A DNA stretch of 59,823 bases. It comes from Rhodospirillum sp. Lineage in GTDB: Bacteria; Pseudomonadota; Alphaproteobacteria; Rhodospirillales; Rhodospirillaceae. How positions within the stretch are numbered: the first letter of the stretch is position 1; every line of letters begins with the position of its first letter. The notes under the pieces are model-generated. The model saw only the letters and a program-made list of their open reading frames with translations, searched no databases and had not been told where the DNA came from. Shown here piece by piece: positions 25,635-35,005 of this stretch. A program made the translations under genes and the position numbers. The stretch covers positions 1-59,823 of the forward strand of contig JAIOYK010000034.1 of the NCBI GenBank assembly GCA_021741145.1. Reading direction: 5' to 3'.

Positions 25635-26417
25635 TCACGCGACGCTTCCGTCGGACCATGCCGCCACCCGGGCCTCGTGGCGCGCCCGCAGGCCCGGCAG
25701 CACCGCCTTCTGGGCTTCGGTCAGACAGTCCTCCGCCTCGCTCCGGGCCACGGAAAACTTGGCCGCCTGCCCTTCGAAGGCCCCCCCCTCGCGCACCCGA
25801 TGGCGCACGGTACGGGCTTCCACGAAGCGGGCCGGGAAACAGCGCATCAGATGGTCGCAATAGAATACGTCCTCGCAGCGCAGGACCTTCAGGTCCGGAT
25901 CCTCCATGAAACCGCCCACGGCTTCGTGAGCATGGCGCCAGACCGCGGTGTTGAAGACCACGCTGTTGATGATCGCCCGCCGCCAGTCCTCGTGCAGGGG
26001 GGCGTCCACCTCGATATCCGTCTTCACCAGCCCCGCGTCCGGATGACGCAGCAATTCCCCCATGCAGGCCAGGACATGGGGCGGCAGAAAGGCATCGTCG
26101 GCGTCCAGGAAAAACAGGATCCCGCCCCGGGCCGCCGCCGCGCCACGATTGCGCGCCGGACCCGCGCCCCGGTTCTCGATGCTTCCGACCACGCGGACGA
26201 GGGGATTGACCGTGGCCGCCCGGTGGGCCTCGGCCAGGGTGTCGTCGGTGGAGCCATCATCGGACAGGATGATTTCGTAACCCTCCCGGGGCACCGCGCC
26301 CAGGACCTTGACGCAATGGTCGATGGCGATGGTCGCGCTGGCCACCGACGGACCGATCAAGGTGGCGCCATTGAACACGGGAATGATGATGGAGGCGGCG
26401 ATGGGGAGATCCGACAT
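25635..26417 (-). CDS. Family 2 glycosyltransferase
   Basis: 260 residues from ATG 26417. Typical GT2 N-terminus ASIIIPVFNGATLIGPSV, then IILSDDGSTDDTLAEAH and the DxD motif in GGILFFLDADDAFLPPHVL. No membrane segment, so probably soluble or peripherally attached. It transfers a sugar from a nucleotide donor to an unknown acceptor. It is the last minus-strand gene of the glycan region and is divergent from soxB, with 121 bases between starts. Confidence 0.85.
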   Translation of the reverse strand: MSDLPIAASIIIPVFNGATLIGPSVASATIAIDHCVKVLGAVPREGYEIILSDDGSTDDTLAEAHRAATVNPLVRVVGSIENRGAGPARNRGAAAARGGILFFLDADDAFLPPHVLACMGELLRHPDAGLVKTDIEVDAPLHEDWRRAIINSVVFNTAVWRHAHEAVGGFMEDPDLKVLRCEDVFYCDHLMRCFPARFVEARTVRHRVREGGAFEGQAAKFSVARSEAEDCLTEAQKAVLPGLRARHEARVAAWSDGSVA

Positions 26418-26538
26418 GGGGACAACAATCCAGTTGAACAAGCGGACCTTACTCTGTCCCAATCAATCCCCCTTGCCAACAGGGGGCCCCCTTGGCGACA
26501 CTCCTTTTCCCTCCCCCGCGTCATGATGGGTTCCATCC

Positions 26539-27786
26539 ATGCGCCATTCGTTTTTCTCCCTCATCCGCAATGCCCTGGGCCATCACCGGGAGTGGCCCCC
26601 CCTGTGGCGCGACCCCGACCCCAAGGCCGCCTATGATGTGATCATCATCGGTGGTGGTGGCCATGGGCTGGCCACGGCCTATTATCTCGCCAAGGAACAG
26701 GGCCTCGGCCGGATCGCCGTGGTGGAAAAGGGATGGATCGGAGGCGGCAACAGCGCCCGCAACACCACGATTGTCCGCTCGAATTATCTGTGGGACGCCA
26801 GCGCCCACCTCTACGAGCATTCCCTGAGGATCTGGGAGGGGCTGTCCAGGGAGCTGAACTTCAACGTGATGTTCAGCCAAAGGGGCGTGCTCAACCTGGC
26901 CCATTCCCTTCATGACGTCCGCGACGCCCATCGGCGGATCCGCGCCAACGACCTGAACGGCATCGACGCCGAATGGCTGGATCCGACCAAGCTCGCGTCC
27001 TACTGCCCCCTGCTCGACATCTCGCCCGAGGCCCGTTATCCGATCCTGGGCGCCACCCTCCAGAGGCGCGGTGGCACGGCACGGCACGACGCGGTGGTCT
27101 GGGGCTTCGCCCGGGCCGCGGACCGCCTGGGGGTGGATATCCTCCAGCACTGCGAGGTCACGGGGATTCCGCGGGAGGGCGGCAAGGTCACCGGCGTGGA
27201 GACCACCCGGGGGGTGATCAAGGCACCCAAGGTGGCCATCGTCGCCGCCGGCCACGCGGGCACCCTGGCGGCCATGGCCGGGTTTCGGCTCCCCCTGGTC
27301 AGCCATCCCCTCCAGGCCCTGGTCAGCGAACCCATGAAGCCACTCCTGGACTGCGTGGTCATGTCCAACGCCGTCCATGTCTACGTCAGCCAGTCCGACA
27401 AGGGCGAACTGGTCATCGGCGCGGGGATCGATCCCTATGCCGGATACGCCCAGAAGGGCTCCTTCTCCATCATCACCGAGCAGATGGGCGCCCTGGTGAG
27501 CCTGTTCCCGCGGTTCTCCCGGTTGCGGATGATGCGCTCCTGGGGTGGCATCGTGGACACGGCGCCGGACGCTTCGCCCATCATCGGCAAAAGCCCGGTC
27601 GAGGGCCTATACCTCAATTGCGGCTGGGGCACGGGGGGCTTCAAGGCGACGCCGGGGTCCGGCCAAGTCTTCGCCCAGACCATCGCCCGGGACGCGCCCC
27701 ATCCCCTGGTCGTCCCCTTCACCCTGGATCGCTTCACCACCGGCGCCCTGGTCGACGAGCATGGCGCCGCGGGCGTGGCGCATTAG
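26539..27786 (+). CDS. soxB: Sarcosine oxidase, beta subunit
   Basis: 415 residues, the usual length of the heterotetrameric enzyme's beta subunit. N-terminal FAD motif [35 protein letters not shown], and [18 protein letters not shown], in which the His corresponds to the residue covalently holding FMN. The C-terminus [16 protein letters not shown] and [17 protein letters not shown] is characteristic. The complex converts sarcosine and tetrahydrofolate to glycine, 5,10-methylene-tetrahydrofolate and hydrogen peroxide in the cytosol. It leads the B-D-A-G order, but is separated from soxD by 102 bases containing an inverted repeat. Confidence 0.96.
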   Translation: MRHSFFSLIRNALGHHREWPPLWRDPDPKAAYDVIIIGGGGHGLATAYYLAKEQGLGRIAVVEKGWIGGGNSARNTTIVRSNYLWDASAHLYEHSLRIWEGLSRELNFNVMFSQRGVLNLAHSLHDVRDAHRRIRANDLNGIDAEWLDPTKLASYCPLLDISPEARYPILGATLQRRGGTARHDAVVWGFARAADRLGVDILQHCEVTGIPREGGKVTGVETTRGVIKAPKVAIVAAGHAGTLAAMAGFRLPLVSHPLQALVSEPMKPLLDCVVMSNAVHVYVSQSDKGELVIGAGIDPYAGYAQKGSFSIITEQMGALVSLFPRFSRLRMMRSWGGIVDTAPDASPIIGKSPVEGLYLNCGWGTGGFKATPGSGQVFAQTIARDAPHPLVVPFTLDRFTTGALVDEHGAAGVAH

Positions 27787-27810
27787 ATCACGATGAAATC
27801 ATATAGTTTG

Positions 27811-27855
27811 AGCGGAATGAGCCGGAAAATCGCGTACACTTTTCCTTATTCCGCT
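27811..27855 (+). promoter_or_regulatory. Nested inverted repeat between soxB and soxD
   Basis: Outer arms AGCGGAAT (27811-27818) and ATTCCGCT (27848-27855) and inner arms GGAAAA (27824-27829) and TTTTCC (27840-27845) can form one hairpin interrupted by an asymmetric bulge. The surrounding 100 bases are more AT-rich than the flanking genes. No long U-run follows, so it is more likely an mRNA processing or stability element, an operator, or a weak terminator lowering soxDAG relative to soxB. Confidence 0.55.
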
Positions 27856-27888
27856 TTAGGTTAAACAAAGGTCGGATGGACGTCGGAC

Positions 27889-28149
27889 ATGGAACGCATC
27901 CCTTGCCCCCACTGCGGCCCTCGCCCGCTGGCGGAATTCTCCTACGGCGGCGAAGTGGTCCCCCGGCCCGATCCGGAACCCGCGGACGACGCCACCTGGG
28001 GAGCGTACCTGTATGTCCGGAGCAATCCCAAGGGTCCCCAGAGCGAACGCTGGGTCCATATCCACGGCTGCCGCCGCTGGTTTACCCTGACCCGGGATAC
28101 CGCCACCCATCGGATCCTGGACACGCCTTTGCGGAAGGAAGAGGCCTGA
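27889..28149 (+). CDS. soxD: Sarcosine oxidase, delta subunit
   Basis: 86 residues. MERIPCPHCGPRPLAEFSY gives the first Cys pair and WVHIHGCRRWF gives His and Cys, the four ligands of the structural zinc in this small subunit. SYGGE, WGAYLYVRSNPKGP and NTATR-like DTATHRILDT blocks are conserved in SoxD. The subunit caps the alpha subunit in the heterotetramer. It is followed one base after its stop by soxA. Confidence 0.95.
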   Translation: MERIPCPHCGPRPLAEFSYGGEVVPRPDPEPADDATWGAYLYVRSNPKGPQSERWVHIHGCRRWFTLTRDTATHRILDTPLRKEEA

Positions 28150-28150
28150 C

Positions 28151-31100
28151 ATGGAGCAACCCTTCCGCCTGAAGGCCGGTGGCCGCATCGACCGGACCCG
28201 CCCCCTCCGCTTCGTCTTCGACGGCAAGGGCTACTCGGGATACGCCGGGGATACCCTGGCCTCGGCCCTGATCGCCAATGGCGTCCACCTGGTGGGCCGG
28301 TCCTTCAAGTACCACCGTCCCCGGGGTATCCTGAGCGCCGGGGCGGAGGAGCCCAACGCCCTCGTCCAACTGGGGCTGGAGCCGCGCCTCGTCCCCAATG
28401 CCCGGGCCACCCAGGTGGACCTGATCCATGGGTTGGAGGCCGATCCCGTCAACTGCTGGCCCAACGTCCGGCGGGATGTCCTGGCGGGCCTGGGGTTGGC
28501 CGCGCCCCTCATGCCCGCGGGTTTCTATTACAAGACTTTCCTGGCCTCCCGCCACCTTTGGCGCCATGTCTTCGAGCCCCTGATCCGCCGGGCGGCGGGT
28601 TGGGGACGCGTGCCGGAGGATCCGGACCCCGACGTTTACACCCATCGCCACCTCCACCGGGATGTCGTTGTCGTTGGCGCCGGTCCCGCGGGTCTGGCCG
28701 CGGCCCTGGCCGCGGCCCGAACCGGTGCCCGGGTCGCCCTGATCGACGAGGGAACGGAGCCCGGAGGGTCCCTGTTGGGGCAGACTCGGACCCTCGACGG
28801 CCATCCGGCGGACCAATGGGTCGCCGAGGGGAGGGAGGAGTTGTCCCACCTGCCCGAGGTTCTGGTGTTGACCCGAACCACGGCCGCGGGCCTGTATGAC
28901 GACGGTACCACCGTGGTGGCGGAGGAACGGTTGACCGACCACTTGACCTCCCACGGGGGCCACGGTCCCCGGGCCCGGCTCTGGTGGCTGACCAGCAAGA
29001 CGGTCATCCTGGCCACCGGCGCCCACGAACGCCCCATCGTCTTTCCGGAGAACGACCGCCCAGGGATCATGCTCGCCTCGGCGGCGCGGACCTATGCCCT
29101 CCGGTACGGCGCCTTGCCAGGCAAACGCATGGTGTTGTTCACAACCAACAGCGCCGCCTACGAGTCCGCCATCGACCTCCAGAGCCGAGGCCTACGGGTC
29201 GAGGCCATCGTCGACGCTCGGCCCGACCCCTCCGGCCCCCATGTGGACATGGCCGAGGCCTTGGGCATCCACATCCACAAGGGCTGCGCCGTGACCGCCA
29301 CCGATGGCCGCCACCATCTGGAGTCCGTGGAGATTATGCTCCTGAGCCCGGACCTGCGAACCGTCCAGGCCCCGCGAAAGCTCATCGAGTGCGATCTGCT
29401 GTGCGTCTCCGGTGGCTGGTCACCGGTGGCCCACCTGTACCGCCACGCCGGAGGCCAGGTGGAGTGGAACGCCGAGGTTCGCGGCTTCACCCCTGTCCCA
29501 GGCCCAGGCCTGCCCCGGGTGGTGGGCTCCGCGGCGGGGACCCACGCCCTGTCCCAGGCCCTGGAGCGGGCCCTGACAGCCGGAGCCGAGGCCGCGCGGG
29601 AAGCGGGCTTCGGTGATGGATCCGCGTCCTCCGCCCCCAGGGTGACCGAGACCGACGCCCTGGACGGCATGGACCTCTGGCGGGTCAGCGACCAACCGGG
29701 CGACGGGGGACGCGCGATCGGACGACCGGGCCATCTGTCCTTCGTCGACCTCCAGAACGACGCCACCGCCGCTGATATCGACCAGGCCCACCGGGAAGGC
29801 CTGACCAACGTGGAGCATATGAAGCGCTACACCCTGACCGGCTTCGGCACGGACCAGGGCAAGACCAGCCAGGTCAACGGCGCGGTGATCCTCGCCCGGG
29901 CCGTGGGCGAGGGGCCGGAGGCGGCCCGGTTGACCGCCCAGCGCCCGCCCTATACCCCTATCACCTTCGGCACCCTGGCCGGGCGCCGGGTGGGGGGATT
30001 GCTCGACACGGTCCGGGAAACCGCCCTCCAGGACATCCACCGGGACCTGGGCAAAAACGGCGGCGCGGTGTTCGAACCCGTGGGCCAATGGCTCCGTCCG
30101 CGCTTCTACCCCAAGGCCGGGGAGACCATGGACAGGGCCGTCGCCCGGGAATGCCGGGCGGCGCGGCAAGAGGCCGGACTGCTTGACGCCTCCACCCTGG
30201 GCAAGATCGACGCCCAAGGTCCGGATGTGGTGGAGTTCCTCGAACGGATCTACGCGACCCCCGTTGCTTCCCTCCCCATCGGCAAGGTCCGGTATGGGCT
30301 GGTCTGCAAGGACGACGGCATGCTCGTCGACGATGGCACCCTCGCCCGGCTGGAGGAGACCCATTTCCACCTGACCACGACAACGGGCAACGCCGCCTGG
30401 ACACTCAACTGGATGGAGGAATGGCTCCAGACCGAATGGCCCGACCTGCGGGTCCGCCTGACCAGCGTCACCGAGCAATGGGCCGTCCTCGCCCTGTCCG
30501 GCCCCAAGGCCCGCGAGATCCTCGCCCCCCTGGCCCCGGGCATGGACCTCTCGGTCGAGGCCTTTCCCTTCATGACCTGGCGGGCCGGCGCCGTCGCCGG
30601 GATCCCGGCCCGGGTCTTCCGGGTCTCCTTCACCGGCGAGCTGTCCTTCGAGATCAATGTGCCCTGGCGGTACGGTCCAGCCCTGTGGAAGGCTCTGCTG
30701 GCCAAGGGGGCTCCCTTGGGCCTGACGCCCCATGGCACGGAGACCATGCACGTGCTCCGCGCGGAGAAGGGGTTCATCCTGGTCGGCCAGGAAACCGACG
30801 GCTCCGTCACGCCCCGGGACCTGGGGCTGGGGGGCATGCTCAAGACAAAGCGCGATTTCATCGGCAAACGGGGCATGGCCCGGAGCGACCTCCAGCGGCC
30901 CGACCGCAAGGTCCTGGTGGGATTGCGGACCGACGATCCGGCCCAGGTCCTGCCCGAGGGCAGCCCCATCGTGGAGGCCATGTCCTCCGCCCGTCCCCTG
31001 CCCATGCTCGGCCACGTGACCTCCAGCTATCTTTCACCCATGGTGGGTCGGGTCATCGCGCTCGCCCTGGTCAAGGGGGGGCGGGAGCGCCTGGGCCAGA

Positions 31101-31195
31101 CCCTCCAGGTCCCCCTGGAGGACGGCGACCTGGCCAAGGTCACGGTGGTGGAACCGGTTTTCTGGGACCCGGAAGGGAAACGCCGCGATGGCTAA
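28151..31195 (+). CDS. soxA: Sarcosine oxidase, alpha subunit
   Basis: 1014 residues. Residues 15-110 are the Fer2_4-like domain (FKYHRPRGILSAGAEEPNAL) without cysteine ligands, as usual for this subunit. A dinucleotide-binding domain starts near 172 (VVVVGAGPAGLAAALAAARTG) with ILATGAHERPIVFP about 110 residues later; it holds NAD+. From about 640 to the end is the aminomethyltransferase (GcvT-like) domain that binds tetrahydrofolate (ARQEAGLLDASTLGKIDAQG, SYLSPMVGRVIALALV). It transfers the carbon released at the SoxB flavin to folate. Its last eight bases overlap the start of soxG. Confidence 0.96.
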   Translation: MEQPFRLKAGGRIDRTRPLRFVFDGKGYSGYAGDTLASALIANGVHLVGRSFKYHRPRGILSAGAEEPNALVQLGLEPRLVPNARATQVDLIHGLEADPVNCWPNVRRDVLAGLGLAAPLMPAGFYYKTFLASRHLWRHVFEPLIRRAAGWGRVPEDPDPDVYTHRHLHRDVVVVGAGPAGLAAALAAARTGARVALIDEGTEPGGSLLGQTRTLDGHPADQWVAEGREELSHLPEVLVLTRTTAAGLYDDGTTVVAEERLTDHLTSHGGHGPRARLWWLTSKTVILATGAHERPIVFPENDRPGIMLASAARTYALRYGALPGKRMVLFTTNSAAYESAIDLQSRGLRVEAIVDARPDPSGPHVDMAEALGIHIHKGCAVTATDGRHHLESVEIMLLSPDLRTVQAPRKLIECDLLCVSGGWSPVAHLYRHAGGQVEWNAEVRGFTPVPGPGLPRVVGSAAGTHALSQALERALTAGAEAAREAGFGDGSASSAPRVTETDALDGMDLWRVSDQPGDGGRAIGRPGHLSFVDLQNDATAADIDQAHREGLTNVEHMKRYTLTGFGTDQGKTSQVNGAVILARAVGEGPEAARLTAQRPPYTPITFGTLAGRRVGGLLDTVRETALQDIHRDLGKNGGAVFEPVGQWLRPRFYPKAGETMDRAVARECRAARQEAGLLDASTLGKIDAQGPDVVEFLERIYATPVASLPIGKVRYGLVCKDDGMLVDDGTLARLEETHFHLTTTTGNAAWTLNWMEEWLQTEWPDLRVRLTSVTEQWAVLALSGPKAREILAPLAPGMDLSVEAFPFMTWRAGAVAGIPARVFRVSFTGELSFEINVPWRYGPALWKALLAKGAPLGLTPHGTETMHVLRAEKGFILVGQETDGSVTPRDLGLGGMLKTKRDFIGKRGMARSDLQRPDRKVLVGLRTDDPAQVLPEGSPIVEAMSSARPLPMLGHVTSSYLSPMVGRVIALALVKGGRERLGQTLQVPLEDGDLAKVTVVEPVFWDPEGKRRDG

Positions 31196-31847
31196 AGCAA
31201 AGGAAATGACCCCGGAGGGAAACACGGTGGAGCACGGGGGGTTCGACCCCTTGGCCGCGGATTGGCGCGATCGTTTGTCCCAGTCGGGCACGGCCACCAT
31301 CCAGGTGGACGCCGCCCCCTGTCAGGCCCAACTCACCCTGAGGGGCGACCCGGCGGATCCGGCCTTCGCAAAGGCCGTGGAGGCCCAAACGGGACTGCTT
31401 CCGCCGCCGGTGGCCAATACGCTGACCGCGGACGAGCATTGTCGGCTCCTCTGGCTTGGTCCAGATGAATGGATGCTGCTCGCCCCGCCCCATCAGGGGG
31501 CACTCTTGCTCTCCGGGCTGACCGTGGCCTTCGCCGCCCTGTCACCCGCCACCAACGCAATGGTCATCGACACCAGCGAGACCCGCCGCGCCCTGGACGT
31601 CTGGGGTCCCGACGCCGTCCAGTTGCTGGAGCGGGGTTGCGCCCTGGACCTGCACCCCCGGGCCTTCCCCATTGGCCGCTGCGCCCAGGGACTGCTGGCG
31701 GGCCTGCCCGTTCTGATCGCCCATCTGCCCCGGCGCAATGGCGCGAACCACCCCTGTCTGCGGATTTTCGCCCGGACCTCCATGGTTCGGCACCTGGCTT
31801 GGTGGCTGGTCGACGCGCTCGCCGAGTTCCGCCGCCCCGGAAAGTGA
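31188..31847 (+). CDS. soxG: Sarcosine oxidase, gamma subunit
   Basis: 219 residues, overlapping soxA by eight bases. Similar in plan to the folate-binding GcvT fold: LLWLGPDEWMLLAPP, MVIDTSETRRALDVWGPDAVQLLERGCALDLHPRAFPIG and the final HLAWWLVDALAEF are typical SoxG blocks. It completes the four-subunit enzyme. The gene ends four bases before the CDP-alcohol phosphatidyltransferase ATG, which suggests co-transcription with it. Confidence 0.93.
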   Translation: MAKAKEMTPEGNTVEHGGFDPLAADWRDRLSQSGTATIQVDAAPCQAQLTLRGDPADPAFAKAVEAQTGLLPPPVANTLTADEHCRLLWLGPDEWMLLAPPHQGALLLSGLTVAFAALSPATNAMVIDTSETRRALDVWGPDAVQLLERGCALDLHPRAFPIGRCAQGLLAGLPVLIAHLPRRNGANHPCLRIFARTSMVRHLAWWLVDALAEFRRPGK

Positions 31848-31851
31848 TCCC

Positions 31852-32466
31852 ATGCTGGACCGCCATGTCCGTCCCCAGGTCGACCCGACCCTGAATCGGG
31901 TCGCCCGCTGGCTGGCCGCCCGCTCTCTCACCGCCAATCAGCTCACGGTGCTGGGGTTCCTGATCGGCATGGCCGCGGTGCCTTTGCTCGCGGCCCAGCA
32001 GTCTGGTTTGGCTCTGGGAGCCATCCTCTTGAACCGGGTATTGGATGGTCTGGATGGCGCCCTGGCCCGGTCGACGGCGCCAACGCCGCTCGGGGGATTT
32101 TTGGACATCACGCTGGACTTCCTGTTCTACGCGGCCGTTCCCCTGGGCTTCGCCCTGGCGGATCCGGCGACGAATGGCCTGCCCTCGGCCTTCCTGCTGT
32201 TCTGCTTTATTGGGACCGGATCGAGCTTCCTGGCCTTCGCCAGCATCGCCGCCAAGGAGGGGCTCGACCCCGACGCCCGCCAAGGCCCAAAGGCGATCCA
32301 CTACCTGGGAGGACTGACGGAGGGGACGGAAACCATCGCCGCCCTCGTGCTCTTCTGCCTGTTCCCGGAGTCTTATCCCTGGTTGGCGACGGGCTTCGGT
32401 ATTCTCTGCCTGATCACGGTTGGAACCCGGATCTGGGTGGGCTATCGGACCTTTAAGGACCGCTAA
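31852..32466 (+). CDS. CDP-alcohol phosphatidyltransferase family membrane protein
   Basis: 204 residues from ATG 31852. Contains the family motif as LDGLDGALARSTAPTPLGG followed by FLDITLDF, i.e. D-G-x2-A-R, a seven-residue spacer, G-x3-D-x3-D, with the four metal-binding aspartates present. At least five hydrophobic segments (NQLTVLGFLIGMAAVPLLAA; FYAAVPLGFAL; AFLLFCFIGTGSSFLAFASI; ETIAALVLFCLF; LATGFGILCLITV) place it in the inner membrane. Relatives make phosphatidylglycerol phosphate, phosphatidylcholine, phosphatidylinositol or similar from a CDP-activated donor. The four-base gap after soxG suggests membership of the sox operon, so a link to choline or glycine-betaine lipid metabolism is attractive but unproved. 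Confidence 0.85.
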   Translation: MLDRHVRPQVDPTLNRVARWLAARSLTANQLTVLGFLIGMAAVPLLAAQQSGLALGAILLNRVLDGLDGALARSTAPTPLGGFLDITLDFLFYAAVPLGFALADPATNGLPSAFLLFCFIGTGSSFLAFASIAAKEGLDPDARQGPKAIHYLGGLTEGTETIAALVLFCLFPESYPWLATGFGILCLITVGTRIWVGYRTFKDR

Positions 32467-32484
32467 GCCCACCCTTCCTACGGA

Positions 32485-34143
32485 TCAGGCCACCCGCATA
32501 TCGCGGAGGAAAGAGTCCACCCCATTCCTCAGGGATTCCGCCTCTGTTTGAAGTTCGTTGGCGACCGCGTACATCTGACTGGCCAAGTCTCCCGTTTGCT
32601 GGGCGACGGTGGAAACCTGGGAGATATTCGATGTGACCTCGTTGGTGCCATCACTGGCTTGGGAGACGTTGCGGGAAATTTCCTGGGTGGCGGCCCCCTG
32701 CTGCTCGGCTGCGGACGCGATGGAGGCCACCACATCGTCCACCTGACCAATGATATCCTGGACCTTCTTGGTCGCGGAAATCGCCTGTTGGGTCGACGCC
32801 TGAACGCCCGCGATCTGCGCCCCGATCTCATCGGTCGCCCGCGCCGTCTGATTCGCCAGGCTTTTCACCTCGTTGGCGACAACGGCGAACCCCTTGCCCG
32901 CGTCGCCCGCCCGGGCCGCTTCAATGGTGGCGTTGAGCGCCAGAAGGTTCGTCTGACTCGCGATATCATTGATGAGATTGATGATCTCGCCAATCTTATT
33001 GGCCGCGGCGGCGAGGCCATCCATGGTGTCATTGGCGTCACCAATCCCTTTAACGGCAGTCTGGGTAATGCGGGTGGTATCTTGAACCCGACGGCTGATT
33101 TCCTGAATCGAGCCACTCAGTTCCTCCGTCGCGACGGCCACGGTTTGAACGTTGCTCGAGGCCTCCGTCGCCGCGGAACTGACCAGGGTGCTCTGGCGCG
33201 AGGTCTGTTCCGCCGAGGCCCGCAAACCATCGGATGCCTCTTGCACATTCTTCACCGTCGCGGCCACCTTTTCCAGCATTTGGGTGACCTGGGCTTCAAA
33301 CCCCACCGTTAACTCCTCGCGCTTCCGTCCCCGGGCCGCGTCCCGCTCCAACTGTTCCCGCGCCTCGGCCTCGAGTTGCTCGGCCTTGATCATGTTATCC
33401 TTGAAAACTTGAACCGACCGAGCCATTTCCCCGATCTCGTCGGTATTCTCCGTGGCGGGCACGGCGACACCTTTGTCTCCCTCGGCCAACTTTCCCATCA
33501 CAGTCGTCATCAGGCGCACGGGTTCGGTGATGGAACGGGCGACGATCCATCCCAGGAAGCCCCCCACCACCAAGCCACCGACGAGCATACCGATCAGGTT
33601 TCTCTGGCTCGAGACCATGACTCCGATCATCTGAGCCTTCAATTCCTGACGGGCCAATTCGGATTGCTCCTGAATGGCACGGGCCGCCTTGGTCATCTGT
33701 TGCTCCGCGACCGCCAAGGGACTGGTCTCCTCCGAGTTTCGAAGCGCCGCGTCGACATCATCGCCTTTGCCAAGGACTAAGAACTCCTGGAAATTTTCTT
33801 GATACTGGTTCAACGCGGCGATGATGTTGTCAATCCGGTCCCTGATTTCCGGTGCGACCAAACGCCCTTTCAGGTCCACCGCGACATCCTTCAATTTTTT
33901 TATTTTATCTTGGACCTGGGTTACGTCTTCCCGAGTCCCCCGAATGATGAAGTTCTTCTCGCCGCGGCGGATTTCCAACGCCAACGTTACAATCTGGCTT
34001 GCGTCATCACTTTTGGCGACCCGGTCACCAATCGTATCCATGGCGTACAAAGCGACCCCCGATATGATCGCACTGACAACCAATAGGAGAAAATACCCAA
34101 TCAAAATACGGGATCGGATGCGCAAGCGTTCCAGTAATTTCAT
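32485..34143 (-). CDS. Methyl-accepting chemotaxis protein with helical sensor
   Basis: 552 residues from ATG 34143, preceded by GGAGG. TM1 is about 13-35, a 150-residue periplasmic region follows and TM2 (RNLIGMLVGGLVVGGFLGWIV) begins near 186. The periplasmic part is predominantly helical with RRGEKNFIIRG, which recalls four-helix-bundle type sensors rather than Cache. HAMP and the signalling hairpin (ASQTNLLALNATIEAARAGD) are complete. The ligand is unknown. Convergent with the phosphatidyltransferase (18 bases between stops). Its upstream region is unusually AT-rich. Confidence 0.92.
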   Translation of the reverse strand: MKLLERLRIRSRILIGYFLLLVVSAIISGVALYAMDTIGDRVAKSDDASQIVTLALEIRRGEKNFIIRGTREDVTQVQDKIKKLKDVAVDLKGRLVAPEIRDRIDNIIAALNQYQENFQEFLVLGKGDDVDAALRNSEETSPLAVAEQQMTKAARAIQEQSELARQELKAQMIGVMVSSQRNLIGMLVGGLVVGGFLGWIVARSITEPVRLMTTVMGKLAEGDKGVAVPATENTDEIGEMARSVQVFKDNMIKAEQLEAEAREQLERDAARGRKREELTVGFEAQVTQMLEKVAATVKNVQEASDGLRASAEQTSRQSTLVSSAATEASSNVQTVAVATEELSGSIQEISRRVQDTTRITQTAVKGIGDANDTMDGLAAAANKIGEIINLINDIASQTNLLALNATIEAARAGDAGKGFAVVANEVKSLANQTARATDEIGAQIAGVQASTQQAISATKKVQDIIGQVDDVVASIASAAEQQGAATQEISRNVSQASDGTNEVTSNISQVSTVAQQTGDLASQMYAVANELQTEAESLRNGVDSFLRDMRVA

Positions 34144-35005
34144 TTTTCGAGACCTCCGTTCATGTACTTTCTGATCATATTGACGCGAATAGATGATCCA
34201 ATACTTACTTATCACACTCCATTACATAACAAATCACCCAATTAATTATTAACAAATTGGTTGTATTATGGAAAATTGAGAATTTAATTACACTTATCAC
34301 TGCCACTTTCCATAACAGTAACTTAATTCAGTGAACGACATTACCTAGAATCATTCAACATCAACCAAAACTATTAAATCAACCTATGGGGGTTTACAAA
34401 AGGTGCGCAACGAAGGAAAGTTTGGGTTAAGCCAATAGAAATACAGGGGTTCTTGCTAAAGTTGCGTTTTTTAAAAAAAAGTAGTTAAAACACCAAAATC
34501 CCGGGAGAGGGCAAATATTCCTTGTGAAAAAATGTCTTATTAACATTTAATTGACTATAATTTTTTCTATAATGGTATTTTGGCATCGACTCGGAAAAAG
34601 AACGACGCACCAAATTTGGCCGTTTTATCGCCTCGGTGACTTCAATCCCCTGTCCGCAAATGAGGGCCACATCTTGGAATCCCTCTTCGCCCCAACCAAC
34701 CAGACAGGCCTTGGGAAACCGATCACATTCGGTCTTTGGAACCGCTTTCCCAGGTGACGCCCGTGAAGGACAATCGCTTCCTTGCCCCGGGTTGGGTCCC
34801 AATGGAGGTGTTCGCGGACCCGGAAAAAGGATCCGCCATTGGAAACCAGGGCAAGATGCTCCGCGAAGTCATCGCCTCCACCGACCTCGACGGGGTGGAA
34901 GGTCGAAATCGCCTTGGACGGAAAGGTCCGGTGATGGCCGAACGCGACCCGGGAAGGGTCATGGAACCGGGACTCCACTCAATTGGGGTCCCGATTCCTT
35001 AATCC
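34144..35005. other. Gap with AT-rich segment and possible gene remnant
   Basis: Bases about 34200-34620 are by eye near one-third GC, far below the rest of the window, with poly-A and poly-T runs and no credible ORF. From 34625 to 35002 base composition returns to normal and both strands are open: minus 34625-34978 (contains VSNGGSFFRVREHLHWDPTRG) and plus 34736-35002 (contains ADPEKGSAIGNQGKMLREV, TTG start). Third-position GC is similar in both and no family is recognised, so I do not call either; one may be a decayed gene. Confidence 0.4.

Noticed and set aside
34555-34582. Promoter TTGACT...TATAAT
   Set aside because: Spacing between the hexamers is only 11 bases, too short for a sigma-70 promoter.
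34625-35002. Possible protein genes on either strand
   Set aside because: Both strands open with similar third-position GC and no recognised motif; cannot choose, so left as a possible remnant.
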